Shown: positions 9,930 through 21,076 of the stretch, in pieces
Numbering within the stretch: the stretch's first letter is position 1
Layout: each line of letters opens with the position of its first letter
Assembly (NCBI GenBank): GCA_963693285.1
Contig: OY848922.1
Location: 4,204,923 to 4,268,922 of the forward strand
Reading direction: 5' to 3'
DNA from: Xestospongia muta
Taxonomy: Eukaryota; Porifera; Demospongiae; Haplosclerida; Petrosiidae
Length of the DNA: 64,000 bases
The notes under the pieces: model-generated
What the model saw: only the letters and a program-made list of their open reading frames with translations
What the model was told of the DNA's origin: nothing
Database searches by the model: none
Position numbers and translations under genes: made by a program

Positions 9930-12926
9930 GGCGGTTTCAACATGGCAGGTTTGATGTTGAAAAGGCCCAAGAGGCACTAAGAATTCTGTGGTCAATTCCT
10001 TTCCCTATCTCATCGTCACCAGCTCATGGCCCTAGCACTAGCTCTGGTGAGACTGAATTGTGTATGTATACTGTACATGCATACCAAGTATATCTAGTCA
10101 CTTGCATTCAAGAGCACAATCGTGTGTACAGATCGGTAGACATATTTTATTTGTGTAGTTACTGCTATCACAGTCTCTAGTACACATCTGCATGCAGGTA
10201 TATAGGTTGAGAAATGACCTTTCATATATGTCTACCTATGTATAGATAATCCAGGCACTACAGTTCAACAAACATGTGATGTTGCACTGAGCAATCTCCA
10301 AAGAGCCAGAGAAAGGCTCACTGCTAGTGCTTGAGAATCTAAAAATGAAAGTTCTTTTAGCAAGGAATTCACTCGAACATCATCTTTCTTAGGACAGAAG
10401 AGAAGTTCTGTGAAACTATTGGGCAAAGCAACCTTGTAAACGTGCAGCGAGAACATGGGCGCACAAATTTGTTTGTTTAAGTGGTTGTGCCCAAGACATC
10501 ATACCAACTACTGATAGTGAGAAAGATACTTTGTTAGAAGCTGGGCTTGGGGAAAAGAAGATTGTCATTGAAGATGTTGACTGCTCAGGGGAAGAGTTTC
10601 GTGAACTATTGCATGCAGCATTTCCAAAATTAAAAGATTCTGGTGGCTTCATATTTGCAAAGTGCAAGTGTAATTCACAGTTTTTAGAACCACTCTCATC
10701 TATGTGCTTAACCTCACCAAGACGTTTACAAGAAAGAATTGGTAACTCTAGAACATACATCATCCCATTACAGAGAGATTTAGACTTGACACTCTGTCAA
10801 CTTCCACCTGAGGTAAGGCTTGCAGATTATTAATCTGAACATATTTATCATACGTGTACACATAGCCTGTGGAGAAGTGCCTATCATGTGCTGAGGATGT
10901 CCCTGTAACAGTGTTATGTCAGCATTTGTCATCATGTATAGAGCAAAGGTGAGCTGTCTGCGATGTTTATGACTTGTGTTGATTACATGTCATGTAGGAG
11001 TGGGGTAGAGGAGGATATGCAACAGTCAAGTGATGAGAATTTTGACCTACCTCCACCAACTCTTGTTCATACTCCACATCCTTCCATGTCATCAAGTAGT
11101 GTTGACCTTATTGATGAAGAGCCTGATCTAAAAATTGAAGAGACAGAAGATGCAATTGTCACACATGTACTTGAGCAAAGCGTTAGAGAATGTGATGAAG
11201 TTGGCAGGTAATGTTGCATAGATAGTGCTTGTACACTTCTCTTGTATCTGTAGTCATTCAATGGAAGACATCATATGAAGGTTGTCCAGAAAAGTGGAGC
11301 ATTATGATGAATTTTTATTAGAAGTTGACAGAAAATGTGTACTAGCAGACTGTTTTAAAATTGTCAACAATTGTGACTTTTCTCCGACTAAACTTATCAA
11401 AGTATGCACAAGTTATATTTTGACATAAACAGGACTTTCATTGATAGGTTGTCTTCAAAGGAGAACAGGGTGAAGATGGTGGAGGGCTGGGAAGAGAACT
11501 TTGGCGCCTTTTCTCCTTACAACTTAAGGAACATTACTTTGAGGGTGAAGAGAATAAGAAAGTAATTCGACATGATATTCTTGGTCTTCAGGTAAATAAT
11601 GTGTGAAATTGTTTGAATGATATTGATGGTTATAAATGTATGAAATCTGTTGCTGCTAATTATTTTCTCTCAACTCCATTGTAGACAAATGTTTTTTTAC
11701 AAAATTGGCTGTTTGATGTCTGTATCTCTTAGTCAAGGAGGATCAGGCTATCCTTATATCTGTAAGGGGGTTTATGATTACCTTTGTGGCAAGGAGCTTA
11801 ACTAAATCACTATTGACTACACTATTATACCTGATTATGACATCAAGCTATTAGTAAGCAAGGTAAAAAAGTCATGATGACAACATTATAATTACTTCTA
11901 ATTTAAGAGTGTATTCATCTGAGACTTACTGAATTAATCTAATTCTGTTGTGTAGTTTCTTTATTTTATGTGTTAAAGAGAATGACAGTACTGTATTGTT
12001 TATAGACTTGTTAATTGTTGTCTTAGATTATAGATGCTGTCAGCAACGAGGACATCCAAGTCCTATCAATGGATGCAATAGAAGTACTGTCCAACTGTGG
12101 GTTCAACAAGGGTCCCACAACTTTCACAATTGAAGATCGTTCTACTTTGGTCCATAGTATCACAATGTACTATACAATACTTCGATCAAAAGCCGAGCTT
12201 GATCAACTATGGAACGGACTTCAAACACTTGGTGTGGCAGATGCCACGAAGTCTCACCAGAATAGTCTAGAATCCCTTTTCACTGCTCCTTCACACCCTA
12301 CTGAATTGACTCCAGATATCAAGTAGTACATGTACTCTCTGGCAATGTGTTTTTCATTTATTCCTAATAGTTATTATCAAGTCACTGTTTCAAAACAGAG
12401 CTCGCTACTCTGAAAATTCAAGTCATAGAAAAGAGAAAGAGATGGCAAGATATGTACTTTTTGGTGTCTATTTAGAGGATTGCAAAGGTAAGTAGTTCAG
12501 AAATTCTAACTAAAAGGTGACTTGTATCTACCAATAATGTTAAGACTTTCTCATGATGAGGTTGGTCTTGTGGTTTAGCACTCTAAGTAATTACACAATT
12601 AAATTAGTTTACAGCCTCCACTGTTTAAGTGGTTTCTTTGATGTCATTTATTAGTTACTTCATGTATACATTCACTAAGATTGGTTATAAGACTTGAATA
12701 CACTGTTTTTATGTACTTTCACATTCCTTACAGGTGAGTGTAATGAAGTTTTCTTGAAGGATGTTCTCAGTTTTTTACTGGTTCATCAGCTGTACCTCCA
12801 CTTGGGTTTGATATAGGTCCAACTATGTCGTTCAGCCACAATGCAGTTTATCCAACAGCCTCTACATGTGTTTTCTCACTCACTCTACCCACACGATATG
12901 ACTTCTTAATTCTCTTTTTATTTTAA
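9930..12926 (+). pseudogene. HECT E3 ubiquitin ligase (G2/M-specific E3-like), decayed
   Basis: Exons placed at 9930-10046, 10246-10812, 10866-10948, 10998-11207, 11281-11401, 11448-11591, 11685-11862, 12027-12322, 12399-12487 and 12734-12926. All use GT-AG sites, and most junctions keep phase. The product would have an N-terminal region with LGEKKIVI and SRTYIIPLQRDLD and a small Cys finger (CLSC, CQHLSSC). A HECT domain follows, from VVFKGEQGEDGGGLGREL through SLSQGGSGYPYICKGVYDYL to PPLGFD and YPTASTC. The last Cys is the position that carries ubiquitin in HECT ligases. Lesions: TGA at 10332, a frame change near 10420, an extra T in the T7 run at 11692-11698, TAA at 11803, and a short T run at 12771-12776. 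Preserved splice sites with several lesions suggest fairly recent death, unless the homopolymer changes are sequencing errors. Confidence 0.75.
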
Positions 12927-12989
12927 TTATTCAGATAATAAAAAGTTTATATCTGTGTGTGCTCCATAAAGATGGGGGGAGGGTTCTTG

Positions 12990-13160
12990 GTGAAACTTGA
13001 CTATGATGACATCATAATGAAATACATATAGTGATGTCACATATTGATGACATCACCTAAACCCTAAACCAAACCTAACATTATTAACTTTATGACACAT
13101 TGTGATGTCATCATAGGACATGCCACATGTTGAGTTGTTAGTTTGTTACATCATCAGTCA
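12990..13160. promoter_or_regulatory. Cluster of ATF/CREB-like TGATGTCA motifs
   Basis: Five related motifs lie within about 150 bp: GATGACATCAT near 13005, GTGATGTCACA near 13031, TGATGACATCACC near 13047, GTGATGTCATCAT near 13109 and ACATCATCAG near 13147. TGATGTCA and TGACATCA are near-matches to half or full CRE/ATF sites for bZIP factors. The cluster lies between the end of the HECT gene and the start of the integrase gene at 13187, and could serve the latter. Confidence 0.45.
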
Positions 13161-13186
13161 AGTCACACCAAGAAGCACCCATAAAG

Positions 13187-14481
13187 ATGGACAGTTGGAT
13201 TGAGAGCATAGACAAACTTGAAAAAAGAATAAAGATGATTAAAAGAATCTATTCCTCGAGTTCTATAGAAGCTAAGGAGGCTCTTATTGAGGGAGCTGAC
13301 CGTTTATTGGAAGCATGTGTACAGCTGGAACTGCTGGTTCCTAATCGTCACGACTTCACTGCTGTGACTAGAGTAGTCCAACAACTGATTGTGCAATTAA
13401 ATACTGACTATGAGATAGAGGTGATTACTTCGGGTGTGAGACGACCTTTAGACATATGTGAGATCAAGTTAGATTCTTGGTTGAAAATGGATTTAAAGAA
13501 ACTGAAATTGCTATCCTGATTGGTTGCTCGATAGGTACAATTCAAAGAAAACTAAAGGAGTTTGGGATAGAATTCAATCGATTCAGTGAAATAACTAATC
13601 AAGATTTGGATGACCTAGTTAAGGAGATTGTAACACGCTTACCTGCTTGTGGCATACGATCAATACAGACTCTGCTTGAGGTTAATGGTGTGATATTGCA
13701 AAGAAAAAGAGTGAGAGAGTCAATTCGTCGTGTTGACCCCTTGGGACTGGAAACTAGGCTACATAGCACTCTTCATCGTTGGCAATATAACGTTGCAAGC
13801 CCCAATGCATTGTGGCACATTGATGGATATCACAAGCTTATAAGGTGGCGGTTAGTAATACATGGAGGTATAGATGGATATAGCCGAGTTCCAGTTTACT
13901 TAAAAGTAGCCTCTAATAACAAAGCTATGACTGTTTTTAATGCATTTCTGCAAGCTGTCGAGAGTTATGGATTACCATCTTGTGTACGTTCAGACAATGG
14001 AGGAGAAAATGTTCTAGTTGGACGCTTCATGCTCGATCATTCCGAGAGAGGTCCAGAAAGAAGTTTCATCTGTGGTAGAAGTGTCTACAACCAAAGGATA
14101 GAACGTTTATGGAGAGATCTTTATCAAGGTTGCATTAGTTTCTATTACTTCCTATTCTATTCGCTGGAAGAAGTCGGTCTATTAGATCCAGCTAGTGAAG
14201 TTGATCTATGTGCCCTTCATTATGTTTATTTACCAATTATACAATCTCAAGTGGACATGTTTCGTGAGGTATGGTGTAACCATCCTCTCCGTACAGCACA
14301 TAACCAAACACCACATCAGCTATGGATTCTGGGAATGACTCAAGCTAGGATGGAAACACCAACAAGTACGGCAGTACTAGGAGTTACAGGAACTACTGAA
14401 GTATGTATATTTTGTAATCAGTGTCATGTTATACAGTATGATGTAGGAAATGGAGTCTACAGGCTAGACGAAGGTTTGTAA
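13187..14481 (+). CDS. Integrase-core (IS3-like, eukaryotic) protein with one frameshift
   Basis: The N-terminal part (13187 to about 13458) reads [10 protein letters not shown] and is rich in charged helices. A one-base shift at about 13455-13462 moves into the frame of the rest, which ends at 14481. The downstream part has a helix-turn-helix-like segment ([16 protein letters not shown]). It then has an rve-type catalytic core with D at codon 13822 (WHIDGYHK), D at 13993 (RSDNGGEN) and E at 14101 ([10 protein letters not shown]), the usual D,D-35-E spacing. Long conserved tracts ([24 protein letters not shown]) match a widespread animal family of single-copy-like integrase proteins. There is no intron in this copy. 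Whether the shift is real or an error decides between gene and pseudogene. Confidence 0.7.
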
Positions 14482-14764
14482 GAGATATATAGTAGCTAGA
14501 CATCATATATAATAGCTCATAAATTATAATATATATGTATATACGTATGTATATTTTGTATAAGCATTACCATGAAATAATGAGTAATATACATTGTACA
14601 AATGAACAGACCACACCCAACAGTACATGTATTGGATGTGTGTGTGTGTGTGTGTGTAGTGAGTGTTTCAATTGACACAAATATTTAGTTGTAATAGTAA
14701 CATGGCTTATATATTTCTTTTTGTATGATAAACTTTGAAACAATCTAATGGGCACAAAGATGGG
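14442..14764 (+). repeat. Duplicated segment: 3' end of integrase gene plus piggyBac tail
   Basis: Matches 54236-54560 at about 95 percent in direct orientation, including the last ~13 codons of the integrase gene, the (TG)n tract at 14637-14658 and flanking non-coding DNA. The right part, read on the minus strand, is the 3' end of a piggyBac transposase. The longer remains of that transposase are seen at 54480-55015. Similarity stops abruptly near 14764. Confidence 0.85.
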
Positions 14765-14834
14765 GGTGGGCACTTACGTGGGGAATTGACATTTTTCTTT
14801 AATGACAATAATATGAGGGTGGGCACTTACATAG

Positions 14835-14910
14835 AGGTGGGTGCTGGTTCGGGGAACGACAGTATATATATGTGACCCAATTTGTGAAAAGGGACCACTT
14901 CTTTCAAACC

Positions 14911-14990
<80 letters not shown>

Positions 14991-15720
14991 TGTGTATATA
15001 TAGTATGATGTAATTCAAAGCATGGCATAACACATAATACTACTTTACATTGTTTACAATGGTATGTTGTGGTCTTCTACCATTTTTTTATGACTACAGA
15101 CAACACATTTGTTTGCTTTTTTAGACATGTATTGAAGAAACCAAATTCTGCCCTTGAAGCAAACAATGACCTCATTTATGGAGAGTTCACGTGAAGAATT
15201 ATAACTAGCTTGAAATTTACTAATCATTGATGTAATAAGGGGACGTCTCTTATATAATGGATATATCCTGGTAGTCCTTTTTGTTTTTTTGGCTTTCTTG
15301 TCATTTATGTGTAGAAACTTCAAAATTAGGCTGAATCAATTCCTTGACATTAGACGAGAGAAGGTGACTGTACTAAAGGCTAATACTGAGCCAAGTAATC
15401 TTCTAATTTTGGGTAGTGGATTGTTCCTATTATTATTACCAGATTAAAAAGTTGTAGCTTTCTGTTGATGTATGCATCTTTTTTTCCAATAGTTTAGGCA
15501 AGGTCGGTGTGAAAACTCTGTTTCGTCTGTCATATCTTCTGTTCCTTCATATTCTCCAACAAACTCTGGGATATCATATGCTACACTACTCAGAGAAATA
15601 TGTTTTGTTGCACTGATTTCAATTTCATCACTATACACTATTTCCATACCATCTACTATTTCAGTTTCCACATCAAAATCATTGCTATCATAGTATTTAT
15701 CATCTATTATTATTAATGAT
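14835..15720 (-). mobile_element. piggyBac element with large internal deletion
   Basis: Both ends match the longer piggyBac copy at 48460-50200: 14835-15100 matches 48465-48660 and 15100-15720 matches 49530-50215. About 870 bp of the middle is missing. Read on the minus strand the remaining coding pieces include the acidic N terminus (METEIVDGMEI, YDIPEFVGE), LKFLHINDKKA-like sequence and RELSINEVIVCFKGR, where the first catalytic Asp is replaced by Asn. The deletion joint lies at CATTTG shared by both edges. It cannot code for an active transposase. Confidence 0.75.
14912..15002 (+). repeat. (TA)n and (TATG)n microsatellite
   Basis: About 25 TA units followed by seven TATG units. Confidence 0.95.
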
Positions 15721-15837
15721 TATTAATAATTTATTATTATAGTATTCACTGATCTGTAATAACATTTTAATATCATACGTAGTGTGATATTTATAACCTA
15801 TGACTACTTGATACAATCATACAATGATCTTTCATAC

Positions 15838-15939
15838 CTTATCAACAACAGTAATGTCAGCACCATTACTAATTAATATTTTGATGATCTCTGGATGATT
15901 ATTGTGAGCTGCACAAAGTAATGCAGTCAAGCCATAATA
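15838..15939 (-). pseudogene. Stray ankyrin-repeat exon
   Basis: A 102-nt exon-like block with AG acceptor and GTATGA donor encodes one ankyrin repeat (LTALLCAAHNNHPEIIKILI). It is highly similar to the exons at 50438-50340, 45747-45649 and 41424-41326 of the large minus-strand gene. It lies about 15 kb beyond the stop codon of that gene and was carried here with its intron flanks by segmental duplication. Its 5' edge differs: four codons replace the usual Asp-Gly-Trp. Confidence 0.8.
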
Positions 15940-16276
15940 CTGTAACAATAAAACAAAGAAGCAATACATACACAATGTACACTATACAGATCAATCTCAA
16001 CTCAATGTACTAGTAGTAACACAATACATTCATAATGTTAATGATGTTATGTAAACATCAACAATTTGATGTTGTCAATAATTATGGTACAATTATTATA
16101 TAGTTATATTTATATATATATATATACTATATAATTCTAATTATGTGTTTATGTACATGTTATGAATATAATTATCTATTCCTGTCCCACCATAACTTGA
16201 TTTTGTGTATACTATATAAATGTCATATGGGGTGTATTAATGAATGTTCTATATCAATGTGACTTGACTTCAAGAT

Positions 16277-17640
16277 ATGATGGCTGTCCATGGGAGCATC
16301 GGAGAATTCTGCCTCCAACATTATTGTAGGGCTAATGATGTCTTTGATGATAAGACATTGGCAGTTTTATGTAGTGTTTGTGGTCTTTTCATGCACAAAC
16401 TAATCAAGTATTTACTAATATCTAGAAGACTGTCTCATTATCTTTTGATTCAATTGTAGACTTCGTGAAGGAGTGTTATAGTCCAAAACCATCAGTAGTT
16501 GTCCAGTGTTTTAATTTTAATTTAAAGCTACAACAACCAGGAGAGAGAGTGGCTGTTTATGGCTGAGCTGAGACAACTATCCAAATTTTGTGAATATTGG
16601 GAGATATGTTAGATGTCATGCTACGTGATCGTTTAGTGGGTGATATTCAACAGCTGATTATTCAATGATGACTGCTGGCTGAACCCATCCTAACTCTGAA
16701 ATGTGCTCTTGAACTGGTACTTGCAATGTAGTCTGCAGAGAAGGATACAAGAGATACTTAGTGCTAAAAGGCCTACTTGTTACTGTTGTGGAGGAAACAT
16801 CTTAGCACCAATTTGCAGATTTAAAAAATATGTTTGTCATGGCTGCAAGAAGAAGGGGCACCTAATCAGATGTTGTAGAAATGCCCCCAAAAAAGAGGCC
16901 AAACAAGTCAAGTACAAACATTAACGAGGTGGTAGAAGACCCCATTTCTCAATGGTATATGTTTCCCTCAAGTAAGACAAAACCGTTAAAGACAGTGGTT
17001 AATATAGATAGCAAAGAGGTTGAGATGGAGAAAAACACAGGAGCGTTAGTGTCAGTGATGACACACACAGAGTACAAGAGGCTATGTAATCAAAAGAGTA
17101 GACTGCCATTACATGCAGCAAGAATAAACTGGAAGACATATACCGGAGAGATGATTAAAGTGGTGGTGAACCATCAAGGAGATGAAGAGAGATTACCATT
17201 AGTTATAGTAGAGTCCAAAGGACCTAATCTACTCAGAAGAGACTGGTTGATGAAGTTGAAACAGGACTTGCACATGATAAATCAGGTCCGAATGAAGGAA
17301 GAGTTAACAACACTCATTTCAAGATACTCTTATATTTTTCAGAATGAACTAGGTATCTGATAACAAAGCTGTATCTGCCAGGATCATAGCAGAAGAGAGA
17401 GCCACTCATAGATTGTTGTCCACAACTGATACCATTTGCACTCCGTTCAAAGGTAGATAAGGAACTAGAGAGACTAGAGTCAATGGGAGTACTGGAAAAA
17501 GTGGAATTTGCAGACTGGGCGGCACCCATCATTTCAGTATTGAAGGATGACTGAAATGTTAGAATTTGTGATGATTATAACATGACCATTAATAAAAAGC
17601 ATCAAAAGTGGACCTGTATCCATTCCTGAGACTGGATGAT
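16277..17640 (+). pseudogene. Ty3/Gypsy gag-pol remnant, copy 1
   Basis: Starts MMAVHGSIGEF and continues as a Gypsy-type gag with several stops (KPSVVVQCFNFNLKL; LAEPILTLK). Two zinc knuckles follow (CYCCGG, CHGCKKKGHLIRCC). The aspartic protease region has the active-site triad altered from DTGA to NTGA (about 17034-17045). LRRDWL and the start of the reverse transcriptase (KELERLESMGVLEK, DWAAPIISVLK) come next, and then it breaks off. A TGA interrupts the RT soon after. It sits inside an ankyrin-module intron. Inactive. Confidence 0.75.
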
Positions 17641-17649
17641 TACAGCAAT

Positions 17650-18985
17650 GACCAGTGGAGTGTATTTTGTATATAATGTATTGTGCTAAAGAATTTCTGC
17701 TAGTTTTAGGAATAGAAAGGGTACATCAGATATAAGGACACAGGTTATGAAAACTGTAGCTACACCAGTCACTGTTTATTGACAAGACTATAATTCAAGC
17801 TAAATGCTTGAACTAAAAATTCAAGCAATCCTTTTATGAAAAAATTAAAATAAAAACCAAGTTTTTATAACCTATACAGCTGAATTTGAGGTAGTCATTT
17901 GCTTTGAGTTATATTAACTATACTGCTTGCTCATCTCCTGAGTAATACTAAGTGATGTTGAGTCTTAAAGAAATTCCTTTGCTAGAGACAACATTAATAC
18001 TGGTAAAGTAACTTAATACTAAAACCATCATTAAATAAAACTTGCTTTGTAATGACACCAAGAGTAAATTTGGTTTCTCAAGTAGATTATTAAATTGGAC
18101 TTTTGTTTTATTAAAGGGTATATTAAATGTTATGGATGGATAGGTGCTTAAGTGGTTATATTATGCAAGTGATGTAATCAATGTTATAGAAAAAAATTGA
18201 TCAGATCTTCTATTTCACTTTGATTCCTTTAATTCTTCATCATGTTTCATGTAGTGTGTTTATGTAATAAATTTTCCACGATTTTCACCAACTTCAATAA
18301 AGTCTTACTTTAATGTTATCGATTATATATTTGAACTACATATCTGACATCATCATGTAATACCGTTTCTTTTAACTCATATTCTATGCTCCAATTTCAA
18401 AGCAATAATAGTAATGTTTATAAAAAATGTGGCATTTTGTTTGAATGTATTCATTGTGTTCATTTCTCATTAGTAAATGTGTAGTTTATCTGTCTGCTGT
18501 TAATGTACTTGTGATTGTGGATAAGACCATGACAAAATCAAACATTTTATTTTTATTATTGCTATACTTAGGTCAAGGTTCTGATTGAGCATATAAAATT
18601 GTGTATTACATTTTATTATACGTGTGTACTGAATGATGTAAAATGAGAAAACAATTTTATCAGTGTATGCTGGAAAGGCATATAATAAATTTATGTTGTT
18701 ACACAAGCTGCAACAGTCTGTCAAATTATATTATATGTCACTTAATCTTTTAAGCATATTTCAATTATACATGTACTAATTTATAAAACAGTGTATTGGG
18801 TTAGAAAAAAAGTGAGTTCAAGGTAATACTAGAGGCATACAGAGTTTAAATCAGTGTGTGAGAAAGTTGCAGTATGGTTCCTGGAGAACAAAATGTCCAA
18901 TTTTTTGTTTACATACTGTTTAACAATACATTCTACAACATCTCAATGTCCTCCTTGGTTATTACTTAAATATTGTCCTTGATCA
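17650..18985. other. Intron-module sequence without exons
   Basis: 17690-17880 matches intron sequence next to the ankyrin exons (for example 36195-36370 and 38330-38520). Farther on, 18440-18720 resembles 40010-40260 at lower identity. No open frame with recognisable content. Confidence 0.5.
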
Positions 18986-18989
18986 AAAT

Positions 18990-19085
18990 TAGATGTTTTG
19001 TTTCCTAACATTGAAAGCTATGTAGAACAGCATCAACAAACTCAAAAGAATGCTCGCGATCGACATAGTAAACATTATAGAGCTT
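18990..19085 (+). pseudogene. Gypsy integrase C-terminal fragment
   Basis: A short open stretch reads LDVLFPNIESYVEQ and QTQKNARDRHSKHY. This is the pattern seen just after the integrase core in Ty3/Gypsy polyproteins (LFP, then a basic linker). It ends abruptly near 19085, where the next element seems to begin. Confidence 0.5.
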
Positions 19086-19206
19086 ATGTACTGACGTCAC
19101 GAAACGTAATAAAAAATAGAAACTGTTGCTAGGGCGCCATCTTGAGTGGCAAAAGCACGTTCATACACAAGAGTGGCTGCATCTGAAGTCACATTAGCCA
19201 GGTACT

Positions 19207-19522
19207 ATGCAACACGAGACACCAATGTTTATAAAGCTTGGTGTTCTTCCAGAGCTTTTGGGCAAGTGGTACTCTAGGGAGCCAGTAGCATCAATCTCAT
19301 CAACAGGAAATGAACAAGTTGAAGAATGTGCATGTGGAAATGTTATGGTACTACTGCAGGAAAGAGGAATATGGGGAATTAATGATCTATTGTGACAATA
19401 ACGATTGTTGTATACAATGGTTTCACACAACATGCCTTCAGATTACCACAATTCCAAAGGTTAAATGTTTTTGTCCTGATTGTCAGAGAAAACCAAATAA
19501 AGGCACGAGGATGTTGTTTTAA
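19207..19522 (+). pseudogene. PHD-finger protein, frameshifted
   Basis: The first frame (MQHETPMFIKLGVLPELL, to about 19345) gives way to a second frame holding a PHD-type zinc finger: YYCRKEEYG, CDNNDC, WFHTTC and CFCPDC. PHD fingers read histone H3 tails. The first Cys of the expected C-x-C pair is Tyr here (WYYC), and the frame changes just before it. The stop is at 19522. It runs towards the transposase at 19684-20373, tail to tail. The protein is small and may be the accessory reading frame of that transposon. Confidence 0.55.
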
Positions 19523-19683
19523 TAATAATTATTATTTTTAAGATTACTGTTGTTTGATAACATGCATTAATTTAATTAAATAAAACAACTGATTCACAGG
19601 AATTGCACAATACACAACAAACAACAACTACTTTATTTACAGTGCTAGTATCTTCCTCCTCATTACACATAATGAAGTGTTCA

Positions 19684-20373
19684 CTATAAGATAGTATATT
19701 TTTGCCTGACTAGGCCAATTACTCTTTCGACATCAATACAGACATGAGATAGTTGACAAGAGATATCCACATCAGCTTTGCTCAGCTGTTCTTTTCCTCG
19801 AGTAAAAGGAGGTAGTTTCACTACAGCACAGTAAAGGCCAGCACTATCATGTATATTAAAACCCCTATCTGCCAAAACTATATCACCTGGTAGTAGGTTC
19901 TCTAAAATGCCTGTTTTCTGTCAGATGTATATCTGAAATCCTACCTCCCCATCCTTTAGATATAAATGTGACCACACCTTGTGGAGCTACTCTTATAAGG
20001 AATTTGGCAGTGTTGTAGTGCTTGTAATTAGACCAAGTTTGAGCTCTGGCTTTCAAGTTAGTGGGTCTTTCCATGAAAACTTCAAAACAGTCTATAATCA
20101 CAACACATTTTCGAAATCTCTTTCTGAATTCCATAGGCTGAGTCCGTACCAGTTCTCCTCTATCTGTCCATTTAACAAGAGGACCCAATCGAATATACAA
20201 TATATCAATCCATTTCTTCACATGTCGTGATTAACTCCAAATCTGTATGCAAGATCCTGATCCCCAAGATTAAGGCGCAGCCTCATCAAAATCATAACAA
20301 ACTGCTGAAAGCTTTTTGTGTAACGATTAGTACAGCCTACAACACAACAGCTTTTCTGTTTTCCTTTTAGCAC
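19684..20373 (-). pseudogene. THAP/DDE (Harbinger/ISL2EU-like) transposase
   Basis: From 20373 the minus strand reads KSCCVVGCTNRY, the start of a THAP zinc-finger DNA-binding domain. After a deletion it goes on to LMRLRLNLGDQDLAYRFGV and the DDE_Tnp_4 catalytic part: [35 protein letters not shown] and [12 protein letters not shown]. The acidic residues of the D, D and DVER motifs are present. Lesions are a stop near 20228 and a one-base shift near 19915-19922 that splits the core in two frames. The family is known for cut-and-paste DNA transposons. No clean terminal repeats were found. Confidence 0.75.
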
Positions 20374-21076
20374 TCTAAATGGCGGATATGACGTCTTCAG
20401 CTCCTCCCACTCTATAACCTCTATACTTTAAGGTGGCGGTACGGTGACGTTAATGTGATATTCATAGCTTAACTTTTTTCTTATATAATTTATATATCTT
20501 TTCTTGTTTTAATATCATCCTTTGACTACTACATTATATCAATGGTCTTCAACTTCGATAAAAATTTAAAAAATTGCATGTATCATTCAAGAGTTACTGG
20601 AGTAACAATATACAGAACAAAGGTACATTTTTCTAAAAACTTATAGGTAGACATTAGAAACCTACCTTGCTATTACAGTTATATGAGATCTTTAATCCTA
20701 TGAAAGCTTTTTTTTTAATTACTGCTATACTTTCTGAGATACACAAATCAGAGTAAAATCTTTGAGAGCCTTCACAAAACCGAACGCCATTTTTAAAAAT
20801 TGGCTTCATAGGATTACTCGTACACGTGTTGTGTAAGGTTGTTCAAGATTTCTTACCTGTGCGTACTATTAGAGCTGAGATAAATGTACCTTAGTACGAC
20901 AGTTTGTACTTGCTCATTAAATTTAGCTACAAATACCACTGGAATGTGAAGAGGTATGTTATTATCTTCGAACCACACCCATGTTAATAATAGGTGAAAT
21001 CTTTTGGCAATATGATGGCTCTGAAAAGAACCGTTTAAATTGGAAATCTGAAGGAGTAGAAGTGAGTCTGTTGGAG

